Notes: generated by a model not told the origin, from the sequence alone. A stretch of DNA of 64,000 nt from Serinibacter arcticus (GCF_003121705.1 NZ_PYHR01000002.1:2170001-2234000); one strand, 5' to 3'. Counted from the first letter of the stretch, positions 1-9,698 are shown. Made by a program: numbers and translations.

Positions 1-2789
1 GGAGGCGTCTTCGTCGCCTTCGCCGGCGCCATGCTCGGGCTGGTCGCGACCGACTCGACGCTCATGCTCTACCTGTTCTGGGAGCTGACCACGGTCTTCT
101 CCTACCTGCTCATCGGTCACTACAGCGATCGCAAGGTCTCCCGCCGCGCCGCCATGCAGGCGATCATCGTCACCACCTTCGGCGGCCTCGCGATGCTCGG
201 CGGGATCATCGTGCTCGGGCAGGTCGAGGGCGGGTCGTACTCCCTGCACGAGCTCGTGACGGCCCCGCCCGCGATGACGACGCTGACCTCCGTCGGCATC
301 ATCTGCGTGCTCGTGGGCGCCGTGAGCAAGTCGGCCCTCATCCCGTTCCACTTCTGGCTCCCCGCCGCGATGGCCGCCCCGACACCGGTGAGCGCCTACC
401 TGCACGCGGCCGCGATGGTGAAGGCCGGCGTCTACCTCGTCGCCCGCCTCGCCCCGGGTTCTCCACGTGGGCGTCGTGGGAGTGGCCGCTCCTCATCCTC
501 GCGGGCGCCACGATGCTGCTCGGCGGCTACCGCGCGCTGCGGCAGTGGGACCTCAAGCTCGTCCTCGCCTACGGCACCGTCAGCCAGCTCGGCCTGCTGA
601 TCATGCTGGTGGGCCAGAGCGACCGCGCCGTCGCCCTCGCCGGCATCGCGATGATCGGCAGCCACGCGATGTTCAAGGCCACGCTGTTCCTCACCGTCGG
701 CATCGTGGACGCCGCGACCGGTACCCGCGACATCCACCAGCTCTCCAACCTCCGGCGGTCGATGCCGTTCCTGTCGGTCGTCGCCGGGCTCGCCATCGCC
801 TCCATGATCGGGATCGCGCCGCTGGCCGGGTACGTGGCCAAGGAGGCCGCACTCGAGGGGCTCGTCCACGAGGGCGGACCGCGCAGCACCGCCCTGCTGG
901 TGGTCCTGGTGCTCGGCTCGGTCCTCACCGTCGCGTACGGCCTGCGGTTCTGGTGGGGCGCGTTCTCCCGCAAGCACGGGCTCGAGGACACCCCCACGGA
1001 CCGCGAGGCCTGGCAGATGTTCGTCTCGCCGACGGTCCTCGCCGTCGCCGGCCTCGCGACGGGTCTGGTCCCGGCGCTGGGCGAGCGTCTGCTCGCACCG
1101 TTCGCCGACACCTACCCCACGGGCGACGCGGGTCACCTCACGCTGTGGGGCGGCTTCGGCCTCCCGCTGTACCTGACGATCGGTATCCTCGTCGGCGGCG
1201 CCGCGCTGTTCTGGTGGCGCGGCCGCGACTCCGGGCTCCAGCGCCGCGCGAGCTTCGCGTTCGACGCCGAGGAGACCTACCGCCGCTTCATGCGCCTGCT
1301 CGACCGCGGCGCCGGTTTCGTCACGTCCCTCACCCAGCGCGGTTCGCTGCCGTTCTACCTGACCGTGATCCTGCTCGTGGCCGTCCTGGCGTCCTCGACA
1401 GCGATGCTGACCGGCGACGACGTCCGGCTCGGCGACGTCCGGGCCTGGGACTCCCCGGCCCAGCTCGCCGTCGGCGCCGTCGTGATCTTCGGCGCGATCG
1501 CCGCCGCCCGCGCCCGCCGCCGCCTCAAGGCCGTGCTGCTCATGGGCATCTCGGGCTACGGCGTCGCCGTCCTCTACGAGCTCCACGGGGCGCCCGACCT
1601 GGCGCTGACGCAGGTGCTCGTCGAGACCGTGACCCTCGTGGTGTTCATGCTCGTGCTGCGTCGCCTGCCGACCTACTTCTCCAACCGTCCGCTCGCCGAC
1701 AGCCGCTGGCTGCGCGCGGCGCTGGGCACCGCCGTCGGGCTGGTGGTCAGCCTCCTGGCGATCATCGCCGTCAACGCCCGCACCGCCACCCCCGTCTCGG
1801 TGAACTTCCCGGACGAGGCGTACGACTACGGCTACGGCAGGAACATCGTCAACGTCACGCTGGTCGACATCCGCGCCTGGGACACCATGGGCGAGATCTC
1901 GGTGCTCCTCGTGGCCGCCACCGGCGTCGCGTCGCTGGTCTTCCTCCGGGTGCGGACGGCACGCGTCGAGCGGGCCTCCGACCTCGCGGGCGAGCGGCTC
2001 GGCGGCATCTGGACCGAGGGCGCCGCCGGCGGCGACAGCCTCGTCCACCTGCAGCGCAAGGGCATGCCGCACCGCGCGGGCCGTCCGTCCAACCCGGGCG
2101 GGGCCGAGCACGCCGCGACCGGGGAGCGCCACGACAACACCGACCCGGATCCCCGCGCCCGCTCGATGACGGCCCGCTGGGTCGACTCGACCACGAACGC
2201 GCTGCGCAACCAGCGCTGGATCTCGGCCGGCGCCACGCTCGCGCCGCAGCGACGCTCGGTGATCCTCGAGATCGCCACGCGCCTGCTCTTCCACACGATG
2301 GTCGTCTTCTCCGTCTTCCTGCTCTTCTCCGGCCACAACGCCCCCGGCGGCGGGTTCGCCGGTGGCCTGGTGGCCGGCGTCGCCCTCGTCCTGCGCTACC
2401 TCGCGGGCGGCCGGTACGAGCTGGGCGAGGCGGCACCGGTCAACGCCGGGATCCTGCTCGGCTCGGGGCTGTTCCTGTCCGCGGGCGCCGGCGTCGTGCC
2501 GATGCTGTTCGGGGGGACGGTGCTGCAGTCGGCCGTCCTGGAGCTCGACGGCGGACCGCTCGGCGAGATCAAGTTCGTCACGACCGTGTTCTTCGACATC
2601 GGCGTCTACCTGGTGGTCATCGGCCTCGTGCTCGACGTGCTCCGCACGCTCGGCTCCGAGATCGACCGCCAGGGCGAGGCCGAGGGCTACGTCGCCCGCG
2701 AGATCAGCCACGACGACTCCGACCCGGACGAGGACGACGACGCGATGGTGGCCGCCGAGAACGGTTCGACCGCGGGAGGGGCTCGATGA
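1..2789 (+). pseudogene. mrpA: Na+/H+ antiporter subunit A with fused subunit B domain, 5' end outside window, frameshifted
   Basis: Large membrane subunit of the Mrp (Mnh) cation/proton antiporter. The window opens inside it: frame 1 is open from base 1 with the NuoL-like proton-channel core (motifs [42 protein letters not shown]). This frame fails after PG at 454-459. Family-like sequence resumes one frame over at 459 ([10 protein letters not shown]) and continues to 2789, so a single base has been lost in the run CCCCGGG near 457. The distal part holds the MrpA C-terminal region ([18 protein letters not shown]) and then, from about 2250, an MrpB domain ([18 protein letters not shown]), so subunits A and B are one polypeptide, as in many actinobacteria. 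The stop overlaps the mrpC start (ATGA). All other operon members are intact, so a sequencing indel is as likely as a real mutation. Confidence 0.9.
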
Positions 2790-3289
2790 TCGTCGACGTC
2801 ACCACGCCGAGCATCGTGCTCGTCGTCGTCATGGGGGTGCTGGTCGCCACCGGTGTGTACCTGCTCCTGGAGCGCAGCCTCACCCGCGTGCTCATCGGCG
2901 TCGCCCTCGTCGGCAACGGCGTCAACCTGCTCATCCTCACGATGGGGGGTGCCGCCGGGGCGCCGCCGCTGGTCGGGGCGTCCGGGGAGCCGATGAGCGA
3001 CCCGCTCCCGCAGGCGCTCGTGCTCACCGCGATCGTCATCACGCTGGGCTTCACCGCGTTCATCCTCGCGATGGCCTACCGCTCCTGGCAGCTGCACGGT
3101 CACGACGAGGTCCAGGACGACGTCGAGGACCGCCGGATCGCCCGCCGGGCGGAACGCGGCGAGCTGGACGCCCGGTCCGACGAGGCCGCCGCCAACGCGG
3201 CCCTCGAGGCCGCCCAGGTCCGCGACGAGACCGAGGACGACGTGGAGAACCTGCACCGCAACGGACCGACCGAAGGAGGGAAGCGATGA
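2786..3289 (+). CDS. mrpC: Na+/H+ antiporter subunit MrpC
   Basis: Small NuoK-like membrane subunit of the Mrp antiporter, 167 residues. Three hydrophobic segments lie at about residues 8-26, 34-52 and 74-95, with the family signature [14 protein letters not shown] in the second. A charged tail from about residue 105, rich in Glu, Asp and Arg, extends the protein beyond the usual 110-125 residues and probably lies in the cytoplasm. The ATG overlaps the mrpA stop by four bases, and its own stop overlaps the mrpD start the same way, so translation is probably coupled through the operon. Confidence 0.93.
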   Translation: MIVDVTTPSIVLVVVMGVLVATGVYLLLERSLTRVLIGVALVGNGVNLLILTMGGAAGAPPLVGASGEPMSDPLPQALVLTAIVITLGFTAFILAMAYRSWQLHGHDEVQDDVEDRRIARRAERGELDARSDEAAANAALEAAQVRDETEDDVENLHRNGPTEGGKR

Positions 3290-4842
3290 GCTGGCTCGCC
3301 CCGCTTCCCGTCGTCGTCCCGCTGATCTGCGCGGGGCTCGCGCTCACCCAGGCCCGCCGCCCGCGCGTGCAGGCGATCATCTCGCTCGCCGCGCTGTCGG
3401 TCGTGCTCGTCGTGGCCGTGATGCTCATGGTCCAGGCGAACAGCGGACCGCTGGTCGTCAACGTCGGAGGCTGGGCCGCCCCCGTCGGGATCGCCCTCGT
3501 GGTCGACCGCCTGTCGGCCCTCATGCTCGTCGTCTCGAGCGTCGTGCTGCTGGGCGTGCTGTCCTACTCCATCGGGCAACGCGCCTCCGACGTGGAGTCC
3601 GACGACGACGAGACCCCGGTCTCCGTCTTCCACCCCACCTACCTCGTGCTCGCCGCGGGGGTCGCGAACGCCTTCATCTCGGGCGACCTGTTCAACATCT
3701 ACGTGGCGTTCGAGATCGTGCTCGGCGCGAGCTTCGTGCTCATCACCCTGGGCGCCACCGGCGACCGCATCCGAGCCGGGACGATCTACGTGATCGTCTC
3801 CCTGCTCTCCTCGGTGCTCTTCCTCGTCGCGATCGCGCTGATCTACGGCGCCACCGGCACGCTCAACCTCGCGCAGCTCGGCGAGCGGCTGCCGGAGCTC
3901 TCCTCCGGCACCCAGCTGACGCTCCAGGTGATGCTGCTGCTCGCCTTCGCCATCAAGGCGGCGATCTTCCCTCTCTCGGCCTGGCTGCCCGACTCCTACC
4001 CCACGGCGCCCGCACCCGTCACGGCGGTGTTCGCCGGCCTGCTGACCAAGGTCGGCGTCTACGCGATCATCCGCACGCAGGTGCTGCTGTTCCCGGGCGG
4101 TGCGCTCGACGACGTCCTGCTGTGGCTCGCGCTCCTGACGATGGTGGTCGGCATCCTCGGCGCCGTCGCGCAGGACGACCTGAAACGTCTGCTGTCCTTC
4201 ACCCTGGTCAGCCACATCGGTTACATGATCTTCGGCATCGCGGTGTCCTCGCAGGTCGGGCTCGCGGCGACGATCTTCTACGTCGCGCACCACATCACCG
4301 TCCAGACGGCGCTGTTCCTCGTCACGGGACTGATCGAGCAGCGGGGTGGCACGACGTCGCTCGCCAAGCTCGGTGGGCTGGCCAAGATCGCCCCGGCGCT
4401 GGCGATCATCTTCTTCGTCCCCGCGATGAACCTCGCGGGCATCCCGCCGCTGTCGGGCTTCCTCGGCAAGGTCGGGCTCCTGCAGGCCGGTGTCGACCTC
4501 GGCACCCCGCTGGGGTACGCGGTCGTCGCGGCCGGCCTCCTGACCTCGCTGCTCACGCTCTACGCGATCATCAAGGCCTGGAACAAGGCGTTCTGGCAGA
4601 CGGCGCCCGCGTCGCTCCCCGAGGTCCGCACCCCCAAGGGGATGTTCGGCCCGGCGGCCGCGATCGTCGCCGCCAGCTGCGCGATCACCTTCCTCGCCGG
4701 CCCGCTGTACACCTACGCCGACAACGCCGCCGACGACCTGCGCGCCCGATCGCCCTACATCGACGCGGTGCTGGTCGACGGCGAGCGCGGTGACGGACAG
4801 TCCAACGACGCCACGACCCAGACCGAGGGAGGCGAGGGATGA
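3286..4842 (+). CDS. mrpD: Na+/H+ antiporter subunit MrpD
   Basis: NuoM/NuoN-like proton-conducting subunit of the Mrp antiporter, 518 residues, with about 14 hydrophobic segments. Family features visible are the acidic residue in SGDLFNIYVAFEIVLGASF, the lysine-containing helix AFAIKAAIFPLSAWLPDSYP and the AQDDLKRLLSFTLVSHIGYM segment, all typical of the proton_antipo_M fold. Length matches the family. It starts at the ATG overlapping the mrpC stop, preceded by GGAGGG. Part of the uninterrupted mrpACDEFG operon, whose complex exchanges monovalent cations for protons in Na+ and pH homeostasis. Confidence 0.95.
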   Translation: MSWLAPLPVVVPLICAGLALTQARRPRVQAIISLAALSVVLVVAVMLMVQANSGPLVVNVGGWAAPVGIALVVDRLSALMLVVSSVVLLGVLSYSIGQRASDVESDDDETPVSVFHPTYLVLAAGVANAFISGDLFNIYVAFEIVLGASFVLITLGATGDRIRAGTIYVIVSLLSSVLFLVAIALIYGATGTLNLAQLGERLPELSSGTQLTLQVMLLLAFAIKAAIFPLSAWLPDSYPTAPAPVTAVFAGLLTKVGVYAIIRTQVLLFPGGALDDVLLWLALLTMVVGILGAVAQDDLKRLLSFTLVSHIGYMIFGIAVSSQVGLAATIFYVAHHITVQTALFLVTGLIEQRGGTTSLAKLGGLAKIAPALAIIFFVPAMNLAGIPPLSGFLGKVGLLQAGVDLGTPLGYAVVAAGLLTSLLTLYAIIKAWNKAFWQTAPASLPEVRTPKGMFGPAAAIVAASCAITFLAGPLYTYADNAADDLRARSPYIDAVLVDGERGDGQSNDATTQTEGGEG

Positions 4843-5552
4843 CCGACCCGACCCCCACGACCGCGGCCGCTGCGCCGTCGTCGGGCACCCCGGCGCCTCG
4901 GGGTCTCGCCGAGACCCCGGCGGCCACCGTGCCGTCGTCCGGCACCGCTCCGGGCGCCACGAAGCGCGGCCGGCCGTCGGTCCCGGCGGTCCTCTGGCTG
5001 ACCCTCGTGTGGATCCTGCTGTGGGGCGACCTGACGTGGGCCAACCTGCTCGGCGGGGTCATCGTGGCGTACCTGGTCGCCGCGTTCCTGCCGCTGCCGC
5101 GCGTGCCGTTCGCGGGCCGACCCTCGCCGGTCGGCGTGCTGCGGCTGCTCGGCCACCTCGCCGTCGACATCCTCGTCGCGAGCGTGCACGTCGCCTGGGT
5201 GGCGATCCGGTTCGGGCGACCCCCGCGCAGCGGCGTCATCCACGTCGAGCTGCGGTCGCGGTCCGACCTGTACCTGACGCTGACGGCCGACCTGTGCTCG
5301 CTGGTGCCCGGCTCGATCATCGTCGAGGCGCACCGTGCGACGAGCACGCTCTACGTGCACGTGCTCGACCTGCAGGGGGACGACGCCGTCGACCACGCCC
5401 GCAGCGTCGTGCTCGAGCAGGAGGCCCGGGTGCTCTACGCGCTCGCCTCCGCCGAGGAGATCAGCCAGGCCGGTCTGCCGCCGCGCCGCCTCGGTGGCGC
5501 GTCCCGCTCCGGCCGCGCGACCGTCCCGACCACCAAGGAGGAGCAGTCGTGA
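4839..5552 (+). CDS. mrpE: Na+/H+ antiporter subunit MrpE
   Basis: MrpE family subunit, 237 residues. About 45 N-terminal residues are low-complexity (Thr, Ala, Pro). Two or three membrane helices follow (PAVLWLTLVWILLWGDLTWANLLGGVIVAYL region), then the cytoplasmic family core with SDLYLTLTADLCSLVPGSIIV and STLYVHVLDL. The disordered N-terminus and a short basic tail make it longer than typical 160-residue MrpE proteins. The start overlaps the mrpD stop (ATGA) and is preceded by GAGGGAGGCGAGGG. Confidence 0.93.
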   Translation: MTDPTPTTAAAAPSSGTPAPRGLAETPAATVPSSGTAPGATKRGRPSVPAVLWLTLVWILLWGDLTWANLLGGVIVAYLVAAFLPLPRVPFAGRPSPVGVLRLLGHLAVDILVASVHVAWVAIRFGRPPRSGVIHVELRSRSDLYLTLTADLCSLVPGSIIVEAHRATSTLYVHVLDLQGDDAVDHARSVVLEQEARVLYALASAEEISQAGLPPRRLGGASRSGRATVPTTKEEQS

Positions 5553-5908
5553 GCCTCGCCGTCGTCATCGCGTGCTCCGTGATGCTCGGGATCGGGGCCG
5601 TCTGCGCCCTGGTCCGGGCCGAGCGGGGCCCCAGCATGCTCGACCGGGTCGTGGCCGTCGACGTCGTGGTCGCCACGGTGCTCGGCTCCGTCGCCCTCGT
5701 CTCCGCGTGGACCCTGCGCTCCGACCTCGTGCCGGTGCTCGTGGTGCTCGCGCTCGTCGGGTTCATCGGCTCGGTCACGGTCGCGCGGTTCGCCGCCGCC
5801 GACCGGGACGAGGAGAAGCGCATCCTCACCCGCGAGGAGGCCAAGGCCGAACGGGAGGCCCGTCGTCGGGCCGAGCTCGAGGAGTCGGGAACGGAGGAGG
5901 GCTCGTGA
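5549..5908 (+). CDS. mrpF: Na+/H+ antiporter subunit MrpF
   Basis: Small MrpF subunit, 119 residues, with three hydrophobic segments and the characteristic RAERGPSMLDRVVAVDVV motif joining the first two. A Glu/Arg-rich tail (about residues 85-119) follows the third helix. The GTG start at 5549 overlaps the mrpE stop region and is preceded by AAGGAGGAG at good spacing. The stop overlaps the mrpG start. Confidence 0.93.
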   Translation: MSLAVVIACSVMLGIGAVCALVRAERGPSMLDRVVAVDVVVATVLGSVALVSAWTLRSDLVPVLVVLALVGFIGSVTVARFAAADRDEEKRILTREEAKAEREARRRAELEESGTEEGS

Positions 5909-6498
5909 TCGCCGAGGGGAGCGTCCTGGACACGGTTCTGCACGTCCTGTCGGCGATCATGCTGCTGGCGGGATCGTTCCTCGCGATGGTCGCGGGGATC
6001 GGCATCGCCCGCTTCCCCGACCTGCTGTCGCGCATGCACGCCGCGACGAAGCCGCAGGTGCTCGGGCTGGCGATGCTCATGACGGGCCTCGCGCTCGAGA
6101 TCCGCACCGGCGCGGTGATCTGGACGCTGGTGCTGGTCGTGGTCTTCCAGCTCATCACCGCACCCGTGTCGGCCCACATGGTCGGGCGCGCGGGCTACCG
6201 GACCTCGCAGGTCCAGCGAGACTCGCTGGTGGTCGACGAGCTGACCGACGACCTCGCACTGCTGGAGCGGCTGGCGGCCGAGCACGGGAAGCCTGCGGCG
6301 GCGACGGCGCCGGAGGCGACGGAGCACCTCGAGGCGGAGGCGGACTCAGCCGCCGAGGAGGCCGGGCCGGCCGCCGTCGAGGCGCACCGCGACGAGGCCT
6401 CGGCGACGGGCGCCTCGTTCGAGGGCGAGATCCTGCGGACGCGGAGCACCGACGACCACGAGGAGTCCCCCGACGAGGCGGCGTCCCACAAGGACTGA
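5905..6498 (+). CDS. mrpG: Na+/H+ antiporter subunit MrpG
   Basis: MrpG subunit, 197 residues, last gene of the mrp operon. The first 100 residues hold three membrane helices with family motifs GIGIARFPDLLSRMHAATKP and TAPVSAHMVGRAGY. From about residue 130 an acidic, Ala/Glu-rich tail extends the protein well beyond the usual 110-130 residues; its role is unknown. GTG start with GGAGGAGG just upstream. A tandem 22-bp repeat array begins at the base after the stop codon. Confidence 0.93.
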   Translation: MIAEGSVLDTVLHVLSAIMLLAGSFLAMVAGIGIARFPDLLSRMHAATKPQVLGLAMLMTGLALEIRTGAVIWTLVLVVVFQLITAPVSAHMVGRAGYRTSQVQRDSLVVDELTDDLALLERLAAEHGKPAAATAPEATEHLEAEADSAAEEAGPAAVEAHRDEASATGASFEGEILRTRSTDDHEESPDEAASHKD

Positions 6499-6630
6499 CG
6501 AGGCCTTTCGGGTGTGGTCGCGAGGCCGTTCGGGTGTGGTCGCGAGGCCGTTCGGGCGTGGTCGCGAGGCCTTTCGGGTGTGGTCGCGAGGCCTTTCGGG
6601 TGTGGTCGCGAGGCCGTTCGGGCGTGGTCG
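6499..6630 (+). repeat. 22-bp tandem repeat array, six units (locus 1)
   Basis: Six head-to-tail 22-bp units start at 6499, 6521, 6543, 6565, 6587 and 6609. Each reads CGAGGCC(T/G)TTCGGG(T/C)GTGGTCG. The array starts directly after the mrpG stop and ends 16 bases before the stop of the convergent DUF4235 gene. The same core recurs at 7687, 11901 and 23566. No open frame, promoter or transposase is associated. The core is an imperfect palindrome. Confidence 0.95.
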
Positions 6631-6646
6631 CGGCCCGCGGGCCGAC

Positions 6647-6892
6647 TCAGTCGGCGCGCTTGGCGATGTAGCGGGTGACCGCGCGCGTGGTGCCGGCGCG
6701 AGCGAGGGCGGCCAGCGCGCCGGAGACGGCGGCGAACATCACGAGCTCGCGGACCGTGGCGTCGTCCTCCTGCGACGGCGGGCGATGGCCGGTGACGCGG
6801 CGCCACACGAGGTCCAGCGCCTTGGTGGCGGCGAACCCGGCGGCCATGACGGCCAGGGTGGTCACGATCTTCTGATTGCTCGACGAGCTCAC
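6647..6892 (-). CDS. DUF4235 domain-containing small membrane protein
   Basis: 81-residue protein of the actinobacterial DUF4235 family. It has an N-terminal hydrophobic helix (about residues 9-25), the conserved WRRVTGHRPP segment, and a second helix near VMFAAVSGALAALARA followed by a basic C-terminus. Function unknown; probably an integral membrane protein. Monocistronic, convergent with mrpG and divergent from the TetR gene at 7017. Confidence 0.85.
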   Translation of the reverse strand: MSSSSNQKIVTTLAVMAAGFAATKALDLVWRRVTGHRPPSQEDDATVRELVMFAAVSGALAALARAGTTRAVTRYIAKRAD

Positions 6893-6970
6893 GGCGTCCT
6901 CCTCGGACCAACGGGTCTTCTGAGCCTAGTTGCTGCGTGGATGCACTCGGCGGTGTCGGATCTATCACAT

Positions 6971-6997
6971 TCTGACGAGCGTGACCGTCCCGTCAGA
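6971..6997. promoter_or_regulatory. Candidate operator upstream of TetR gene
   Basis: Inverted repeat TCTGACG (6971-6977) / CGTCAGA (6991-6997) with 13 bases between arms, ending 20 bases before the TetR start at 7017. Position and symmetry suit autoregulation by that repressor. Whether it also controls the divergent DUF4235 gene is not shown. Confidence 0.5.
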
Positions 6998-7016
6998 TAC
7001 GTGCGAGAATTGGGGA

Positions 7017-7634
7017 ATGCCGAAGATCATCGGAGCCACGCTCGCCGAGCACCGGGCCCAGGTCCGCCTGCGCCTCTTCGGTGCGCTCTCGGCCCTGATG
7101 GAGCGCGAGGGCTTCGACGCGATCACGTTGGCCGACATCGCCGGCGAGGCGGGTGTGGGTCGCACGGCGGTCTACAACCACTTCCCCGACAAGGAGTCGC
7201 TGCTCCTCGGGTTCATCGAGAACGAGACGACGTCGTACATCGGCGCCCTCGAGGAGTCGCTGGCGGGCATCGAGGACCCGGTCGAGCAGCTGCGCACCTA
7301 CGTGCAGCAGCAGATCCGCCTGAAGCGGGTCTACCACCTGGCTCCCGGCCCGGACCTGCGGACCGTCGTCTCCCGCAACACGATGCTGCGACTGCGCGAG
7401 CACATCTCGCAGATCGAGGCCCCGCTGCGCCGCATCCTCATCCAGGGCATCGGCACCGGACGCTTCCCGCGTCAGGACCTCGACGCCGTCGTCCCGCTGA
7501 TCAACTCCTGCCTCAACGCCCGGCACGTGCCCGAGGACGGGCCGCGCCGCGACCGCGCGATCGAGGAGACGGTGGCGTTCGTGATGCGCGCCGTCGGCGT
7601 CGACCCGAGCGTGGCGGTCCGCCGCACCGCCTGA
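7017..7634 (+). CDS. TetR/AcrR family transcriptional regulator
   Basis: 205-residue one-domain repressor type. The N-terminal helix-turn-helix is clear at about residues 30-60 (ITLADIAGEAGVGRTAVYNH, then FPDKESLL). The C-terminal ligand domain is not assignable to a substrate. The ATG at 7017 is chosen because the HTH then lies at the usual distance from the N-terminus; an in-frame extension to 6930 would run through the probable operator at 6971-6997. No partner gene is adjacent in the same direction, so its target is unknown. Confidence 0.88.
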   Translation: MPKIIGATLAEHRAQVRLRLFGALSALMEREGFDAITLADIAGEAGVGRTAVYNHFPDKESLLLGFIENETTSYIGALEESLAGIEDPVEQLRTYVQQQIRLKRVYHLAPGPDLRTVVSRNTMLRLREHISQIEAPLRRILIQGIGTGRFPRQDLDAVVPLINSCLNARHVPEDGPRRDRAIEETVAFVMRAVGVDPSVAVRRTA

Positions 7635-7684
7635 CCGAGGTCCGCCTCAAGCCCGGCGGGGCACGCCCCGGTCGCCGACGGACC

Positions 7685-7770
7685 ACAACGGCCTCGCGAA
7701 CGCACGCGAAGGGCCTCGCGAAAGGGCCCGAACGGCCTCGCCGACGGACCGCAACGGCCTCGCGAATGTC
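7685..7770 (-). repeat. 22-bp tandem repeat array, four units (locus 2)
   Basis: Four units in reverse orientation, with cores AA(C/G)GGCCTCGC(G/C) starting at 7687, 7709, 7731 and 7753, period exactly 22. Located between the 3' ends of the TetR gene (7634) and the ABC permease gene (7791). Read on the minus strand they follow the permease stop in the same sense that locus 1 follows mrpG. Confidence 0.9.
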
Positions 7771-7790
7771 GGAACGTGCCCCCGCGGGGC

Positions 7791-8651
7791 TCAGCGCGTC
7801 GCTCGGCGGATCGCCGAGACCCCCACCCAGAGCCCGACGGCGAGCGTCCCCAGCGCGGCGACGAAGCCCCAGACCACGTCTGCCGTCATCTGCCCGGAGA
7901 AGAGCGCCCGCTCCCCGTTGACGAGGTACGTGATCGGGTTGAAGCGCGAGGCCACGCGCATCCACTCGGGTCCGGACTCCAGCGGCAGCATCATGCCGGC
8001 GAGCAGCAGGAGCGGGAACGTGACCGACTGCTGCACGGTCCAGAACAGCCACTCCCGGTTCTTCGACGCCAGCCCCAGCGCGTACGAGAGCGATCCGAGA
8101 CCGATGCCGAAGATCCCGAGCATGACGAGCCCGAGCAGCACGCCCAACGGGTGGATCGTGAACCCGAACGGCACCGCTGCGATCGTGAGGATCAGCGCCT
8201 GCAGCACCAGCGGCACGAACTCCTTCAGCGCCCGACCCACGATGATCGACGCCCGCGACAGCGGCGAGGCGAGGATCCGCTCGTAGCTTCCCATCTGCAT
8301 CTCGAAGAGCAGGTTCGAGCCGGTCATCCCTGTGCCGAACAGCGCGATCATCACCAGGAGCCCCGGCAGGAACCACTGGATGGTCGAGGATCCGGCGGCC
8401 TCGGCGCCCGGGCCGGCCATGGCCCCGCCGACCAGCCCCGAGAGCAGCGGCGCGAACAGCACCAGGAACACGATCGGCTGCCCGAGCGCGAACACCTGCG
8501 AGAACGGGTCGCGCAGCGTCAGGCGCAGCTCGCGCCAGGCCACGGCCCACGTGTCGTGGAGGAACCGCGCGACCGGGTTGGTCGGCAGCTCGGAGACGAA
8601 CCGGGACGACGGCGTCGACGCGCCGCTCGCCGTCGTGGTCGCGGCGCTCAT
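7791..8651 (-). CDS. ABC-2 type multidrug exporter permease (DrrB-like)
   Basis: 286-residue permease with a cytoplasmic N-terminus and six hydrophobic segments. ABC-2 family motifs include FLPGLLVMIALFGTG, MGSYERILASPLSR and the late RFNPITYLVNGERAL segment, as in daunorubicin-resistance-type exporters. The ATG at 8651 overlaps the stop of the upstream ATPase gene (ATGA), so the two are co-translated and form one transporter. Substrate unknown. Confidence 0.9.
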   Translation of the reverse strand: MSAATTTASGASTPSSRFVSELPTNPVARFLHDTWAVAWRELRLTLRDPFSQVFALGQPIVFLVLFAPLLSGLVGGAMAGPGAEAAGSSTIQWFLPGLLVMIALFGTGMTGSNLLFEMQMGSYERILASPLSRASIIVGRALKEFVPLVLQALILTIAAVPFGFTIHPLGVLLGLVMLGIFGIGLGSLSYALGLASKNREWLFWTVQQSVTFPLLLLAGMMLPLESGPEWMRVASRFNPITYLVNGERALFSGQMTADVVWGFVAALGTLAVGLWVGVSAIRRATR

Positions 8652-9691
8652 GCCGCACCTCCCACGCCGCCACCGGGACCACCGGCGGCGGCCGCCATCG
8701 CCTCGACGGCAGCCGCGTCGTCGCCCGACTCCGACTCCTCGCGCAGCGAGCGACCGGTCAGGGCGAGGAACACGTCGTCGAGCGTCGCCTCGGCGATCGA
8801 GGCAGCCGTAGGTCGCGCCCCGGCACGCTCGAGCTCGTGCAGAAGCACGGGGAACAGGGCCGGACCGTCGTCGAGATCGAGCCTGACCTTCCCGTCCGCC
8901 TCGGGGTCCGCGATCCGCTCGGCGAACCGCGAGTCCCCGCGAAGGACGTCGGCAGCGCGGCGGGCGGCCTCGCCGTCGGGGTAGGTCAGGGTGACGACGT
9001 CGGACGCGTGCGTGTGGCGCAGCGCCGTCGGGGTGTCGTCGGCGATGATCGCCCCCTGGTCGATGACGACGACGCGCTCGGCCATCCGGTCGGCCTCCTC
9101 GAGGTAGTGGGTGGTGAGCACGAGGGTCATCCCGAACTCGTGGCGCATCCGCTGGACGTGCTCCCAGAGATTGGCGCGGCTCGCCGGGTCCATGCCGGTG
9201 CTGGGCTCGTCGAGGAACAGCAGCGGCGGGCGGTTGAGCAGCCCCATCGCGACGTCGAGACGACGTCGCTGGCCGCCCGAGAGCGTGTTGACGGTGCGCT
9301 TCTCGACGCCGACGAGGTCGAGCGCGGCGAGCAGGTCGCTCGCGCGCTTGCGGCCCTCGGCTGCCGGGACGCCGTAGAACTGCGCCTGGCTGGCGAGCTC
9401 GTCGGCAACCCGGAAGTAGTGGCCGGCGCTGTTGCCCTGGCCGATGTAGCCGATCGTCTGCCGCACCCTGTCGGGATGCGCGACGACGTCGTAGCCCGCC
9501 ACCTGCGCACTGCCGGCGGTGGGGGCGAGGAGCCCGGTGAGCATCTTGAGCGTCGTGGACTTGCCGGCTCCGTTGGGGCCGAGGATGGCGACGAGCTCGC
9601 CGTCGCCGACCGTGAGGTCGATGCCGCGGACGGCCTCGACCACGGACTTCTTCCTGGTGAAGGTCTTCGTGAGACCCGAGGTGGTGATCAT
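8648..9691 (-). CDS. ABC exporter ATP-binding protein (DrrA-like)
   Basis: 347-residue ATPase of the daunorubicin-resistance type. It shows Walker A GPNGAGKST, the signature LSGGQRRRLD, Walker B LLFLDEPSTGMDP and the H-loop TTHYLEEAD, followed by the DrrA-type C-terminal extension (DVFLALTGRSL). The ATG at 9691 is chosen because the family N-terminus begins just there (ITTSGLTKTF) and a dyad operator lies immediately upstream. Forms the exporter with the overlapping permease; likely repressed by the divergent TetR protein. Confidence 0.92.
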   Translation of the reverse strand: MITTSGLTKTFTRKKSVVEAVRGIDLTVGDGELVAILGPNGAGKSTTLKMLTGLLAPTAGSAQVAGYDVVAHPDRVRQTIGYIGQGNSAGHYFRVADELASQAQFYGVPAAEGRKRASDLLAALDLVGVEKRTVNTLSGGQRRRLDVAMGLLNRPPLLFLDEPSTGMDPASRANLWEHVQRMRHEFGMTLVLTTHYLEEADRMAERVVVIDQGAIIADDTPTALRHTHASDVVTLTYPDGEAARRAADVLRGDSRFAERIADPEADGKVRLDLDDGPALFPVLLHELERAGARPTAASIAEATLDDVFLALTGRSLREESESGDDAAAVEAMAAAAGGPGGGVGGAA

Positions 9692-9698
9692 CTGACTC

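Noticed and set aside
440-480. Programmed ribosomal frameshift in mrpA
   Set aside because: No slippery heptamer or downstream structure typical of programmed shifts is visible, and Mrp subunit A is not known to use frameshifting.
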